A stretch of DNA of 64,000 nt from JAYRZB01 sp041916675 (GTDB taxonomy: Bacteria > Pseudomonadota > Alphaproteobacteria > Rhizobiales > Devosiaceae): positions 364,950-428,949 of the forward strand of contig JAYRZB010000002.1 of assembly GCA_041916675.1 (NCBI GenBank), read 5' to 3'. The first letter of the stretch is position 1. The number at the start of each line of letters is the position of its first letter. This document shows, one piece after another, positions 35,619 to 44,540 of the stretch. The notes under the pieces were generated by a model, which had not been told where the DNA came from, ran no database searches, and saw nothing but the letters and a program-made list of their open reading frames with translations. The position numbers were made by a program, and so were the translations under genes.

Positions 35619-36232
35619 CAGGAATGCGCGAAGATGTCGGTTTCGTACCAGCCTTCCAGGTCCAGCGCGATACGGGTCGGCAGGAACCTGAAACAGGCTT
35701 CAGCGGTTTCGGCCCGCCCCTCGCGGCGCAGCATGCGATCGAGATGCCGCTTGAGGTCGTGCAGGTAAAGAACGTCCGATGCCGCATATTCGAGCTGGGC
35801 GCTCGAAATCGTCTCGGCCCCCCAGTCCGAGGATTGCTGCTGCTTGGACAGATCGACACCGAGCAATTCGCGCGCCAGATCTTTGAGCCCGTGGCGGTCG
35901 GTATAAGTGCGCGCCAGTTTGCTGGCGATCTTGGTGCAGTAAACCGGGCCGGTCACCAGCCCGAAGCGATGCTTGAGCACCGCCATATCAAAGCGGGCGA
36001 AATGGAAGATCTTGGTGACCTTCTCGTCGCTCAGCAGCTTTTCAAGATTTGGCGCGGTTTTCAGGTCCGCCGGAATCTGCACCACATCGGCGCTGCCATC
36101 GCCCGGGGAAAGCTGCACCACACACAGCCGGTCGCGGCGCGGATCAAGCCCCATCGTTTCGGTGTCGATGGCAACTTCCCGCCCATAGCGGGAAAGATCG
36201 GGCAGATCGCCCTTGTGCAGCCGGATGGTCAT
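35618..36232 (-). CDS. Ribonuclease D family 3'-5' exonuclease (short form)
   Basis: This 204-aa DEDDy exonuclease has the acidic residues in VAIDTETMGLDP (Exo I), FHFARFDMAVLK (Exo II) and YAASDVLYLHDL (Exo III, with the Tyr). It lacks the HRDC domains of full RNase D, the usual short alphaproteobacterial form. It likely trims structured RNA 3' ends. It is the first gene of the lpt-rpoN operon. The 162-bp gap upstream to 36395 should hold divergent promoters. Confidence 0.92.
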   Translation of the reverse strand: MTIRLHKGDLPDLSRYGREVAIDTETMGLDPRRDRLCVVQLSPGDGSADVVQIPADLKTAPNLEKLLSDEKVTKIFHFARFDMAVLKHRFGLVTGPVYCTKIASKLARTYTDRHGLKDLARELLGVDLSKQQQSSDWGAETISSAQLEYAASDVLYLHDLKRHLDRMLRREGRAETAEACFRFLPTRIALDLEGWYETDIFAHS

Positions 36233-36394
36233 GGGTGGTCCCTAAAGCAAAATCATCGGCCGTTGATGCCACACCAGTTGGGCAATGGAAAGGCCGAACG
36301 CTGGCGCATGCCGACCCCGAGCAGCGCATTGTCAGGCAGCTTGTCTCACAGTTAGATAGTCGAATTTGCAACTGACTGATCCCGGGGGCGTGCA

Positions 36395-36775
36395 TTGATC
36401 AAACCTGTTCCAACCCTTTCTGCTCTGGCCGTGCTGCTTGGGCTTGCGCTTTCCGCGGGAGGCGCGCGGGCCCAGCAACTCAGTCCCGAGGCCGATCAGG
36501 CATTCTGGTGCGCTGGCGCCTACACAAGTCTTCTCAAGAAGGGCGCCTTTGCTTCACCCGAGCAGCAGAACCTGGCGCTGGCTGATCTCGGCCGGTTCGA
36601 ACCCGTCATGCAGGCCGAGGCGGAGCGTCTGGGCTGGGACAGGGCCGCCATCGAATCGGTTGCCCTTTCATATGGCGACGAGGTCCAGCCGCAGATTGAT
36701 GACTACCTGCTTTGGAACGACCCCGCCGCCCTGCGCCTGAGCCTGACCGATTGCTTCCCCGGCGCGGGACTGTGA
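36395..36775 (+). CDS. Hypothetical secreted protein, 126 aa
   Basis: A 126-aa protein with a Sec signal peptide (hydrophobic core ALAVLLGLALSAGG, cleavage near ARA-QQ). The mature part is ~100 residues with two cysteines (FWCAGAY and LTDCFPG) that could form a disulfide. Start is TTG at 36395, the only codon that gives a full signal peptide. I do not recognise a family. It sits alone between the ribonuclease D and tRNA-Leu genes. Confidence 0.7.
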   Translation: MIKPVPTLSALAVLLGLALSAGGARAQQLSPEADQAFWCAGAYTSLLKKGAFASPEQQNLALADLGRFEPVMQAEAERLGWDRAAIESVALSYGDEVQPQIDDYLLWNDPAALRLSLTDCFPGAGL

Positions 36776-36867
36776 AATTGCGAGAGCAGGTCAGGGGACG
36801 AGCGGTTCGGGATGCAAACGTCGAACGCTGATGTGAGAGGTATCCTTGCGCTATCGCGCCAGGAAAA

Positions 36868-36952
36868 TGGTGCCCTGGAGAAGACTCGAACTTCCACTCC
36901 TTGCAGAACACGGACCTGAACCGTGCGCGTCTACCAATTCCGCCACCAGGGC
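36868..36952 (-). tRNA. tRNA-Leu (anticodon CAG)
   Basis: An 85-nt class II tRNA with a long variable arm, read on the minus strand. Acceptor GCCCTGG pairs with CCAGGGC. The D arm has GGCGGAATTGGTAGACGC, the anticodon loop is TTCAGGT (anticodon CAG), the T loop GTTCGAGTC, and CCA is encoded. It reads CTG, the dominant leucine codon here. The next 291 bp up to 37243 hold nothing I can identify. Confidence 0.95.
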
Positions 36953-37243
36953 CCCGGCGCCTCATTAGCGCATGGGATCGGCCTCAAGATCCTTCTTTCA
37001 GGCTGCGTCCGTTTTCAGGTCCGGATGCGAAGGGCATGTGCCGCGCTCAATCGAGCGTGGGCTTGTTAGGGCAAGCACTCGGGCCTTGTCAATTGCAGAT
37101 TGTCAGATTTGCCGCTTCCCATGCGCATTGGCGCAGGATTTATCGGCGGCATGAGCGCGCACGGGGCCCCGCGCCCCTCGACAGGGCCGGGAGCTTCGCG
37201 ATAGAAGGCAAGCGTTCTCAACCGCCTTTCCGGAGCGCCCGCC

Positions 37244-38209
37244 ATGGATCCCATCCGCACCGAAATCGTCACCATTTTTGGCGGCTCCGGCTTTGTGGGT
37301 ACGCAGGTGGTGCAATCGCTGGCCAAAAAGGGCTATCGCATCCGGGTGGCCGTGCGGCGTCCCGATCTTGCCGGGCACGTTAAGCCTCTGGGTACGGTGG
37401 GGCAGGTCCAGCCCATCCAGGCCAATGTGCGAAACCTTGATTCGGTGCGCCGGGCCGTGCAGGGCGCTTCCATTGTCATCAATCTGGTCGGCATCGGCTT
37501 CCAGCGCGGCAAGCAGCGCTTCGATGCCGTCCACGCCCAAGGCGCCCGCTTTGTCGCCGAAGCGGCCAAAGCTGCTGGGGCCAGGGCACTGGTGCATATG
37601 TCGGTGCTTGGTGCTGATGCGCAGTCCGAAAGTGCCCTGGTGCGGTCGCGTGCTGCCGGCGAAGCCGCAGTGCTGAATGCCTTTCCGCAGGCGGTGATCG
37701 TGCGCCCGTCGATCATTTTCGGGGTTGGTGATGGTTTCTTTAACCTGATGGGCAGCCTTGCACAGACCTTTCCGGCCCTGCCCCTGATTTCTGGCGGCAG
37801 CCGCTTCCAGCCGGTTTATGTTGGCGATGTGGCCGATGCCATCGTCACAGCGGCCGAGGGTGGGGTCAAGACCGGCAAGATCTACGAACTGGGCGGGCCC
37901 GACGTCGAAACCCACAAACAGTTGCTGACCCGCATCCTCTCCGAAACAGGGCGCAATCGCCTGCTGCTGCCGCTGCCTTCGGGCATTGCCAAACTGCTTT
38001 CACTGCCCATGGGCTTGCTGCCAACGCCGCTTCTGACCGGCGATCAGATCATCCAGCTTCAATCCGACAATGTGGTGTCCGATGCCGCCGAACACGAGAA
38101 GCGCACGTTGTCTGCGTTCGGCATCACGCCCACCCCGATGAGCGCCATCCTGCCCAGCTATCTCTGGCGCTTCCGCAAGCACGGCCAGTTCGACCGCCAG
38201 ACGGCCTGA
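37244..38209 (+). CDS. NDUFA9-like NAD(P)-binding protein (complex I associated family)
   Basis: This 321-aa atypical short-chain dehydrogenase has an N-terminal Rossmann motif TIFGGSGFVGTQVVQSLA and later HMSVLGADAQS plus IVRPSIIFGVGDGFFN. These match the alphaproteobacterial homologues of the mitochondrial complex I subunit NDUFA9. It may be an accessory subunit of NADH:quinone oxidoreductase; this is inferred from family. GGAG precedes the ATG. It is convergent with uppP, one base between stops, a pairing often seen in this order. Confidence 0.87.
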   Translation: MDPIRTEIVTIFGGSGFVGTQVVQSLAKKGYRIRVAVRRPDLAGHVKPLGTVGQVQPIQANVRNLDSVRRAVQGASIVINLVGIGFQRGKQRFDAVHAQGARFVAEAAKAAGARALVHMSVLGADAQSESALVRSRAAGEAAVLNAFPQAVIVRPSIIFGVGDGFFNLMGSLAQTFPALPLISGGSRFQPVYVGDVADAIVTAAEGGVKTGKIYELGGPDVETHKQLLTRILSETGRNRLLLPLPSGIAKLLSLPMGLLPTPLLTGDQIIQLQSDNVVSDAAEHEKRTLSAFGITPTPMSAILPSYLWRFRKHGQFDRQTA

Positions 38210-38210
38210 T

Positions 38211-39023
38211 CTAGCCGAACAGCAGCACGCCCCACAGCCCCAGCGCTCCGGCAAAGATGCGCCAGTAGGCAAAGGGCGCAAAGCCGTGCCTTGAGATGAA
38301 GTCGAGCACATAACGCACGACGAACACCCCAACCAGGAACGCTGCGGCAAAGCCCAGCGCGATCCCGAACCCAAGCTCGGTCGTGATCAGGTCCCGGCTT
38401 TTATAGAGGTCGTAACTGAAGGCCCCGACCATGAGGGGAATGGCGATAAAGAAGCTGAATTCTGCTGCTGATCGCTTGTCGGTGCCCAATAGCAGCGAGC
38501 CAACAATCGTAGCACCCGAGCGCGAAACCCCCGGCACCAGCGCCAGCATCTGGAACAGCCCGATCCACAGGCACATCAGCGGCGGGTAGGTATAGATGTC
38601 CGTGTGTTTTGGCTGCAGCTTGAGCTGGTCGACATAGAGCAGGATGATGCCGCCCACGATCAGCGATACGCAGATCACCAGCGGGGTTTCATAGATCACG
38701 GTCTTGATGAAATCGTGCAGCAGCACCCCGGCCAGCGCCGCCGGGAACGAGGCCAGCACCAGCCCTCCCAGAAACCGCCACGCGCCCGGCTTGCGGGCAA
38801 GGGCGTCGCGCGCAATGGTGACCAGCCGCTGGAAATAGACCACAACGATTGCAAGGATGGCGCCGAGCTGGATCAATACCTCAAACACCCGGCCGGGACT
38901 GTCAAAGCCGAGGAAATGGCCCACCAGAAGCAGATGCGCGGTCGATGAGACCGGTAAGAATTCAGTAAGTCCCTCGATGATGCCAAGCAACAGCGGCACA
39001 AAAAGACCTTGATCGGCGTTCAT
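38211..39023 (-). CDS. uppP: Undecaprenyl-diphosphate phosphatase UppP
   Basis: This 270-aa polytopic inner-membrane enzyme (about eight helices) recycles undecaprenyl pyrophosphate for cell wall synthesis; overexpression gives bacitracin resistance. Both active-site motifs are present: EGLTEFLPVSSTAHL (residues 17-31) and PGVSRSGAT. Length is normal. Confidence 0.96.
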   Translation of the reverse strand: MNADQGLFVPLLLGIIEGLTEFLPVSSTAHLLLVGHFLGFDSPGRVFEVLIQLGAILAIVVVYFQRLVTIARDALARKPGAWRFLGGLVLASFPAALAGVLLHDFIKTVIYETPLVICVSLIVGGIILLYVDQLKLQPKHTDIYTYPPLMCLWIGLFQMLALVPGVSRSGATIVGSLLLGTDKRSAAEFSFFIAIPLMVGAFSYDLYKSRDLITTELGFGIALGFAAAFLVGVFVVRYVLDFISRHGFAPFAYWRIFAGALGLWGVLLFG

Positions 39024-39168
39024 CTGATCCCCTATCTCAGCGGGTGCGTCCGGATTGCGCCGCTTCTAACGTGATTTGCCATGGCCTGTCATTGGCGTGA
39101 CCGGCCTCTCGCATCAAACTCGGGCTGCTTTGCGGCCAGAAGTGACGATGACAAGGATCAACTGCTCT

Positions 39169-39846
39169 ATGCCACGGCTTTTGCACCACCAGCTCGATCC
39201 CGCCTCCCGTCTGGCCCGTCTGATGATGGCTGAGTACGGAACAGCGATCGATCTTGAAGAGATCAAGCCCTGGCAACGTGATGCCGGGCTGCTCGAGATC
39301 AACCCTGCCGCGACCGTACCCATCCTGATCGAACCGGGCCAGCCGCCTATCGTGGGCGCGTTGGCGGTGATTCATGCCATCGAGGACTACCACACCCCGC
39401 GCGCCATTGCCGGGTTGATTCCGGCCGATGCCGCCAGCCGGGCCGAGATGTGGCGCCTGCTCGAATGGGTGTTGATCAAGCTCAATGATGAAGTCACGCG
39501 CTATGTCATCGAGGAAAAAATCGTCAAGCGTGACCGGCGCGGTTCGACACCTGATCCATCTGTGTTGCGCGTCGCCAAGGCCAACCTCGTTGAGCATATG
39601 CTCTATTTCAACTGGCTGTTTGCCACCCGCCACTGGATCGCCGGCGACGGCATGACGCTGGCGGACTTCGCGCTGGCGGCCCACCTCTCAAGCCTTGATT
39701 ACCTCGGCGATGTGGCCTGGGAAACCTCGGTTGAAACCCGCAACTGGTATGCCCGCATCAAATCGCGCCCGGCCTTTCGCACGCTCCTGAACGATCGTGT
39801 CGTCGGGATGCCGGCCCATAAGGGCTATGCGGATCTCGATTTCTGA
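39169..39846 (+). CDS. fzlA: Glutathione S-transferase-fold protein, FzlA-like
   Basis: This 225-aa protein has a thioredoxin-like N-terminal domain (LLHHQLDPASRLARLMM ... NPAATVPILIEPG) and a helical C-terminal domain. It resembles FzlA, an FtsZ-binding GST-like protein needed for division in alphaproteobacteria, especially in AGDGMTLADFALAAHLSSLDYLGDV and the C-terminal KGYADLDF. The position where GSTs have a catalytic Cys/Ser (CP) reads DP here, in line with a non-enzymatic role. Starts at 39148 or 39076 are possible; I chose the one aligning with the family. It overlaps queG by one base. Confidence 0.72.
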   Translation: MPRLLHHQLDPASRLARLMMAEYGTAIDLEEIKPWQRDAGLLEINPAATVPILIEPGQPPIVGALAVIHAIEDYHTPRAIAGLIPADAASRAEMWRLLEWVLIKLNDEVTRYVIEEKIVKRDRRGSTPDPSVLRVAKANLVEHMLYFNWLFATRHWIAGDGMTLADFALAAHLSSLDYLGDVAWETSVETRNWYARIKSRPAFRTLLNDRVVGMPAHKGYADLDF

Positions 39847-40967
39847 TGGCAGCGGCGCTGGTCGAGGCGCTCAGGACCCGTGCCCGCGCGCTCGGTTTTG
39901 ATGCTTTCGGCATCGCCCCTGCCCACGCCCGTCCCGACCTTGCCCAAAAGCTTGAAGCGGCCCTCGCCCAGGGCTGGCATGGTGATATGGACTGGATGGC
40001 GCAAACCAGCGACCGCCGCGCCAGCCCTTCGGGGCTATGGCCCGAGGTGCGCTCCATCATCATGGTCGGGGTCAACTATGGCCCTGATACAGATCCCATG
40101 GCCGCGCTCGATGCCCGCTCCACCGGCAATATCTCGGTCTATGCCCGCAACCGCGACTATCACGACCTGATCAAGGGCAGGCTCAAGGAACTGGCGGGGT
40201 TGCTGGCCCGCCGCACCGGCGCCGAGGTCAAGGTGTTTGTTGATACCGCCCCGGTCATGGAAAAGCCGCTGGCCGAAGCCGCCGGGCTCGGCTGGCAGGG
40301 CAAGCACACCGTGCTTGTCAGCCGTGAGTTTGGGTCCTGGATGTTCCTTGGCGCCATCTTCACCAGCGCCGAGTTGCCGGCCAGCGATCCGCATGCCGAA
40401 TTGTGCGGCTCGTGTTCACGCTGCCTCGACATCTGCCCCACCAGGGCGTTTCCATCCCCCTTCCAACTCGATGCCCGCCGCTGCCTTGCCTATCTCAATA
40501 TCGAGCACAAGGGCCCCATTCCCGTCGAGTTCCGGGCCGCCATGGGCAATCGTATCTATGGCTGCGACGATTGCCTTGCTGTCTGCCCTTGGAACAAGTT
40601 TGCCAAAGCCACTGCCGAAGCCAGGCTGTCCGCCCGCGCCGAACTGGTGGCTCCGTCGCTGGCTGACCTCGTAGCGCTCGACGATCAGGGGTTTCGCGCC
40701 CTGTTCGCGGGCTCGCCGATCAAGCGCCTCGGGCACGCCCGCTTCCTGCGCAATGTGCTGATCGCCATCGGCAATAGCGGTGATCCCGCCCTTGTGCCTG
40801 CCGCCACGGCCCGCCTTGCCGATCCCGAGCCTTTGGTGCGCGGCGCCGCCATCTGGGCAGTGCGCCGCCTTGCGTCGCCCGATCAGGTCGAGCAACTGGC
40901 CAGGTCTCATCGCACGGCGGAACGCGATACGCGTGTCCTCTCAGAATGGTCCGGGGCTCTGGTATGA
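39846..40967 (+). CDS. queG: tRNA epoxyqueuosine(34) reductase QueG
   Basis: This 373-aa cobalamin- and iron-sulfur-dependent enzyme reduces epoxyqueuosine to queuosine at the wobble base of GUN tRNAs. Two 4Fe-4S ligand sets are visible (CGSCSRCLDICP and YGCDDCLAVCPWNKF). The active-site stretch DTAPVMEKPLAEAAGLG is present. The C-terminal part has HEAT-like repeats for tRNA binding. Coupled to the upstream FzlA-like gene (TGATG) and downstream SDR gene (ATGA). Confidence 0.96.
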   Translation: MAAALVEALRTRARALGFDAFGIAPAHARPDLAQKLEAALAQGWHGDMDWMAQTSDRRASPSGLWPEVRSIIMVGVNYGPDTDPMAALDARSTGNISVYARNRDYHDLIKGRLKELAGLLARRTGAEVKVFVDTAPVMEKPLAEAAGLGWQGKHTVLVSREFGSWMFLGAIFTSAELPASDPHAELCGSCSRCLDICPTRAFPSPFQLDARRCLAYLNIEHKGPIPVEFRAAMGNRIYGCDDCLAVCPWNKFAKATAEARLSARAELVAPSLADLVALDDQGFRALFAGSPIKRLGHARFLRNVLIAIGNSGDPALVPAATARLADPEPLVRGAAIWAVRRLASPDQVEQLARSHRTAERDTRVLSEWSGALV

Positions 40968-41833
40968 ATGTCTTTTTTTTCGGCCTTGGATTTTCGGCTC
41001 TTGCCGCGGCTCGTGCCATTCGCGACCGCCACCCCGATGCGGTCATGTCGGGCACCAGTCGTAGCGCTGCCGGCGCCGAGGCGCTAAAGGCTCAGGGGAT
41101 CGACGGTTTCGTGTTCGACGGCACGCATTCAGGACCCGGTCTGGTTCAGGCCCTTGCAGCTGCCACGCACATCATCCATTCCATCCCGCCCGATGCGGCG
41201 GGCGATCCGGCGCTGCGGGCCCATCGCAAAACTCTGGATGCGGCAAGCGGCCTTAAGTGGATCGGATACTATTCGACCGTCGGCGTCTACGGCGGTTCGG
41301 GCGGTGAATGGGTAGATGAAACCACTCAGCCCGTCCCACGCAATGCCCGCTCCGAACAGCGCGTTGCCGCCGAAAACGCGTGGCGGGACTATGGTGCCAG
41401 CCGCAGCGTGCCGGTCGCGGTGCTGCGGCTCGCCGGCATTTACGGTCCGGGCCGTTCGGCCTTCGACAAGCTGCGCGACGGCACGGCGCGGCGGATCGTC
41501 AAGCCGGGGCAGGTGTTTAACCGCATTCACGTTGCTGATATCGCCACCATCACCGCGCTTGCCGCCAGCCAACGCCTTGCGGGCACCTACAACCTTGCCG
41601 ACGATGAGCCGGCCCCACCGCAGGACCTCATCAGCTATGCCGCCCGTCGCCTGGGCATGACCCCGCCGCCGGACATCCCTTTCGAAACCGCTGAACTGAC
41701 ACCGATGCAGCGCTCGTTCTATGCCGACAACAAACGCGTCTCCAACGCCGCCATCAAATCCGCCCTCGGCATCACTCTGGCCTATCCCAACTATCGCGAC
41801 GGGCTTGATGCCATCTTTGCAGGCAACACCTGA
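40964..41833 (+). CDS. NAD(P)-dependent epimerase/SDR family protein
   Basis: This 289-aa extended SDR has the Rossmann motif VFFFGLGFSALAAARAI at its N-terminus and the catalytic-type segments YYSTVGVYGGSGG and VLRLAGIYGPGRSAFDKLR. Substrate unknown. It is coupled to queG by an ATGA overlap, which fixes the start at 40964. This order (GST-like, queG, SDR) recurs in Hyphomicrobiales. Confidence 0.85.
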   Translation: MNVFFFGLGFSALAAARAIRDRHPDAVMSGTSRSAAGAEALKAQGIDGFVFDGTHSGPGLVQALAAATHIIHSIPPDAAGDPALRAHRKTLDAASGLKWIGYYSTVGVYGGSGGEWVDETTQPVPRNARSEQRVAAENAWRDYGASRSVPVAVLRLAGIYGPGRSAFDKLRDGTARRIVKPGQVFNRIHVADIATITALAASQRLAGTYNLADDEPAPPQDLISYAARRLGMTPPPDIPFETAELTPMQRSFYADNKRVSNAAIKSALGITLAYPNYRDGLDAIFAGNT

Positions 41834-41845
41834 GCCTGCCCCTGA

Positions 41846-42619
41846 TCACCCCGCCGCAGCCCGGCGGATCGCGTCCTCAAGCAGCCCGATCTCCTGCGGC
41901 CCACTCAGGCGGTGATCGCCGTCGGGCACGATTGTCAGCGTCACCGGGTCGGTCAAAAGATGCTGCACCAGTTTGATGGCGTGCGCCGGCGGTACGGCGT
42001 CGTCCCTGCCCCCCTGCAGAATGGTCACCGGGCAGCCGACGCTGATGCCTCTGCCGAACAGCAGGTGCTTCTTGCCATCGTCCAGCAGCTTGGCCGTGAT
42101 CGGGTACGGCGCCTCCGAATAGACCGAGGGCCGATGCGCCACGCCGGTCCGCGCAAGTTCGTCCAACAGCGCCGGGGTCAGGGTCTGCGGAATGAGATCG
42201 CGGGTCATATCGATTGCCGGTGCAATCAGGATCAGCGCCTTGACCCGGCCCGGGCTGGCCCGGTTGACCGCCTGCGCCAGCAATATGGCGAGCCAGCCGC
42301 CCATCGATGATCCCACAACAATCTGCGGTCCTTTGGTCAGTCCGAACACACTCAGCGATTCTTCGAGCCAGCGGCTGATGGTGCCATCGAGAAAATCCCC
42401 ACCCGAGCGTCCGTGGCCCGAATAGTCAAACCGGGTCACCATCAGCCCGTCCGTCGCGCCCAGATTGTCGAGCGCCATGGCCTTGGTGCCGGTCATGTCC
42501 GAGCGGAATCCGCCAAGCCAGAACAGTCCGGGCGCCGCGCCGTCGCGCTGTTCGATGGCAATCTCGCGCGCCTTGCTGCCATCGCCAACCATCAGGCTGA
42601 GGCGTGAAATCTCGGTCAT
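41846..42619 (-). CDS. Alpha/beta hydrolase
   Basis: This 257-aa serine hydrolase has the nucleophile elbow VVGSSMGGW (Ser105), acid in LQGGRDDAVPP and histidine in VPDGDHRLSG. Together with FDYSGHGRSGG it resembles the ABHD10/FrsA-like esterase group. The start ATG at 42619 is six bases after AAGGAG; a TTG two codons further upstream is unlikely. The stop is 12 bp from the SDR gene stop. Confidence 0.87.
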   Translation of the reverse strand: MTEISRLSLMVGDGSKAREIAIEQRDGAAPGLFWLGGFRSDMTGTKAMALDNLGATDGLMVTRFDYSGHGRSGGDFLDGTISRWLEESLSVFGLTKGPQIVVGSSMGGWLAILLAQAVNRASPGRVKALILIAPAIDMTRDLIPQTLTPALLDELARTGVAHRPSVYSEAPYPITAKLLDDGKKHLLFGRGISVGCPVTILQGGRDDAVPPAHAIKLVQHLLTDPVTLTIVPDGDHRLSGPQEIGLLEDAIRRAAAG

Positions 42620-42777
42620 CTGCAACTCCTTGCCGGGCCGGGATGTTTAGTCCGGGTCACGCTGCAGGGCAACCGGGCCACGGCCAGCATCTATGGGGCC
42701 GATTTCGCAAAGCCGCTGTTGACTTCTGGCCCGCGAATAACGATTTTATGCCCGATTTCCAAACTCCCCTGGTCAAC

Positions 42778-42784
42778 AGAAGGA
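42778..42784 (+). promoter_or_regulatory. Ribosome binding site that supports an ATT start for infC
   Basis: AGAAGGA lies eight bases before the ATT at 42793. Neither the ATG at 42748 nor the ATG at 42805 has a comparable site at the right distance, so this decides the infC start. Confidence 0.75.
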
Positions 42785-42792
42785 TTGTTGCC

Positions 42793-43329
42793 ATTCGTCG
42801 TCCCATGAGACCCGTTGCGCCCCAGAAGGATGGGCCGCGTTCCAATGAAGACATCGTGAGCCCCGATGTGCAGCTGATTGATGCTGAGGGCGAGAACAAG
42901 GGCATTGTCCGCACCCGCGACGCCATCGCCATGGCGCAGGAACTCGGTCTCGACCTGGTTGAAATCTCTCCCAACGCCAATCCGCCCGTCGCCAAGATGC
43001 TCGATCTTGGGCGCTTCAAGTATGCCGCCCAGAAAAAGGCCGCCGAGGCGCGCAAGAAGCAGAAGGTCATCGAGGTTAAGGAAATCCAGCTGCGGCCCAA
43101 TATCGACACGCACGATTTCGATACCAAGATGAAGGCCGTCACCAAGTTTTTGGGCGAAGGCGATCGGGTCAAGGTCACTATGCGCTTCCGTGGGCGCGAA
43201 ATGGCCCACCAGGAACTGGGCATGCAGCTGCTGATCAAGGTCCGGGACATCATGGAAGCCGACGCCAAGGTTGAGTCGGCCCCCCGTTCGGAGGGCCGCC
43301 AGATGGTCATGGTCCTCGCACCCAAGTGA
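42793..43329 (+). CDS. infC: Translation initiation factor IF-3, with ATT start codon
   Basis: This 178-aa factor binds the 30S subunit and proofreads the initiation codon. N-terminal domain motifs (VQLIDAEGENKGIV, ALDLVEISP-like LDLVEISPNANPPVAKMLD) and the C-terminal domain (QLRPNIDTHDFDTK, VTMRFRGREMAH) are intact. The best start is ATT (residues then RRPMRPVAP), eight bases after AGAAGGA. ATT initiation is well known for infC, where it allows IF-3 to repress its own translation. The terminator follows 28 bp after the stop. Confidence 0.92.
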   Translation: MRRPMRPVAPQKDGPRSNEDIVSPDVQLIDAEGENKGIVRTRDAIAMAQELGLDLVEISPNANPPVAKMLDLGRFKYAAQKKAAEARKKQKVIEVKEIQLRPNIDTHDFDTKMKAVTKFLGEGDRVKVTMRFRGREMAHQELGMQLLIKVRDIMEADAKVESAPRSEGRQMVMVLAPK

Positions 43330-43357
43330 GAGTGTGCGCGGCATCGGGCGGTGTTGA

Positions 43358-43383
43358 GGGCGGCTACTGAGCCGCCCTTTTTT
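43358..43383 (+). terminator. Intrinsic terminator of infC
   Basis: GGGCGGCT and AGCCGCCC form an 8-bp perfect stem with a 4-base loop (43358-43377), followed directly by six T. It shows infC is transcribed separately from rpmI-rplT. Confidence 0.92.
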
Positions 43384-43389
43384 ATGCCG

Positions 43390-44178
43390 TTACGCCCAGG
43401 CGCTGATCGAGCGCGAGAGGGTGAAGAGCCCAACCGCCATCACCACCAGCGCAAACAGAGGCTGCAGCACTTTGCGTTGCATGAACGGCAGGCGTCCCAC
43501 CGCCGCGCCCAGCGCACCGCCCAGGGCGGCTCCGCCCACAAAGATTGCGGCCAGCCGCCAGTCCACCAGCCCCGAGATGGCATAGTTGGCCGCTGTCGAA
43601 GCGCCAAAGGCAAACACCGACACCAGCGAACTGCCGATGGCCGAAACCAGCGGCATGCCGGTCACCATCATCAAGACCGGCACGATCAGGAAGCCGCCGC
43701 CGATGCCGAAAAACCCCGATAGCAGGCCGGTCAGCGCGCCCCCAACAATCAGCCGCGGCAACAGGTGCCGGGCCGTGCCCGCGGTCAGGCGCACACCCTG
43801 GTCGCCTTCGCCCTTGCGCTTGCGCAGCATCAGCGCCCCGATCACCAGCATCAGCAATGCGAACAGGAATAGCAGCTTATCGCCGTCAACCAGCTTGGCC
43901 AGGCTCGATCCACCCAGCGCCCCGGCCACGCCCGAGGCTGCAAACACCCCGGCACAGCGCCATTTCACCCGCCCGCCGCGCCAATGCGGCAACAGGTTCA
44001 CCAGCGCACTCCCCGCCACCGCAATGGCGCTGGTGCCGATCGCCACATGGGTTGAGGCAATACCCACCACATAGATCATCAGCGGCACTGCCAGGATTGA
44101 GCCGCCCCCGCCGATCAGCCCCAGCACAAAGCCAACAATGGCGCCCGAGCCTGCATCGAGAAAATCTGCCGGGTTCAT
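43390..44178 (-). CDS. TauE/SafE family sulfur compound exporter
   Basis: This 262-aa polytopic membrane protein (about eight helices in two repeats) carries the paired family motif GLIGGGGSILAVPLM and GFFGIGGGFLIVPVLM. Members move sulfite, sulfoacetate or related anions. It is coupled (ATGA) to the ArsR/BigR-type regulator and divergent from a persulfide dioxygenase gene, so export of sulfite or thiosulfate made during sulfide detoxification is the likely job. Confidence 0.9.
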   Translation of the reverse strand: MNPADFLDAGSGAIVGFVLGLIGGGGSILAVPLMIYVVGIASTHVAIGTSAIAVAGSALVNLLPHWRGGRVKWRCAGVFAASGVAGALGGSSLAKLVDGDKLLFLFALLMLVIGALMLRKRKGEGDQGVRLTAGTARHLLPRLIVGGALTGLLSGFFGIGGGFLIVPVLMMVTGMPLVSAIGSSLVSVFAFGASTAANYAISGLVDWRLAAIFVGGAALGGALGAAVGRLPFMQRKVLQPLFALVVMAVGLFTLSRSISAWA

Positions 44179-44486
44179 GTGTCACCCTTGCAATAGAGGT
44201 CACGCAGTGCGGTCATCAGCCCATCCACCCGGTGGTCGGCGATTGAGTACCATAGTGTCTGCCCCTCCCTCCGGAAGGCGACAACCCCATCTTCACGCAG
44301 CCGCGCCAGGTGCTGCGAGAGGGCCGATTGGCTGAGCCCGCCTGTGCCTGTCAGCGATCCGGCATTCATTTCCCCGTGCCGCGCCAGCTTGCACAGGATC
44401 AACAGTCGGCTCTCATTGCCAATGGCGCGCAGGGCACCAGCCACGCGCCCGGCATGCGCCTCCAGTTCGTCGGTCGCCGTAGACAT
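44175..44486 (-). CDS. bigR: ArsR-family regulator, BigR/SqrR-like persulfide sensor
   Basis: This 103-aa winged-helix repressor has recognition helix SQSALSQHLARLRED. Two cysteines are visible, Cys32 (LLILCKL) and Cys99 (DLYCKG). The position and ~67-residue spacing fit the Cys pair of BigR/SqrR, which form a di- or tetrasulfide with persulfides and release DNA. The neighbouring tauE-like, persulfide dioxygenase and rhodanese genes are the classic BigR targets. ATG 44486 is used; a TTG two codons upstream is possible. Confidence 0.82.
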   Translation of the reverse strand: MSTATDELEAHAGRVAGALRAIGNESRLLILCKLARHGEMNAGSLTGTGGLSQSALSQHLARLREDGVVAFRREGQTLWYSIADHRVDGLMTALRDLYCKGDT

Positions 44487-44510
44487 TTTCAAAAGCCTGT
44501 ATTTTATGAC

Positions 44511-44540
44511 TTGCTAAATTAGATAAACCTAATATATAAG
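44511..44540. promoter_or_regulatory. Divergent promoter with BigR-type operator
   Basis: The AT-rich gap holds the inverted repeat ATTAG-ATAAAC-CTAAT (44518-44533). On the plus strand it lies between TTGCTA (44511-44516) and TATAAG (44535-44540), 18 bp apart. On the minus strand TTGACG (44548-44543) and TCTAAT (44523-44518) bracket it. A repressor bound here would block both directions. Confidence 0.65.
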
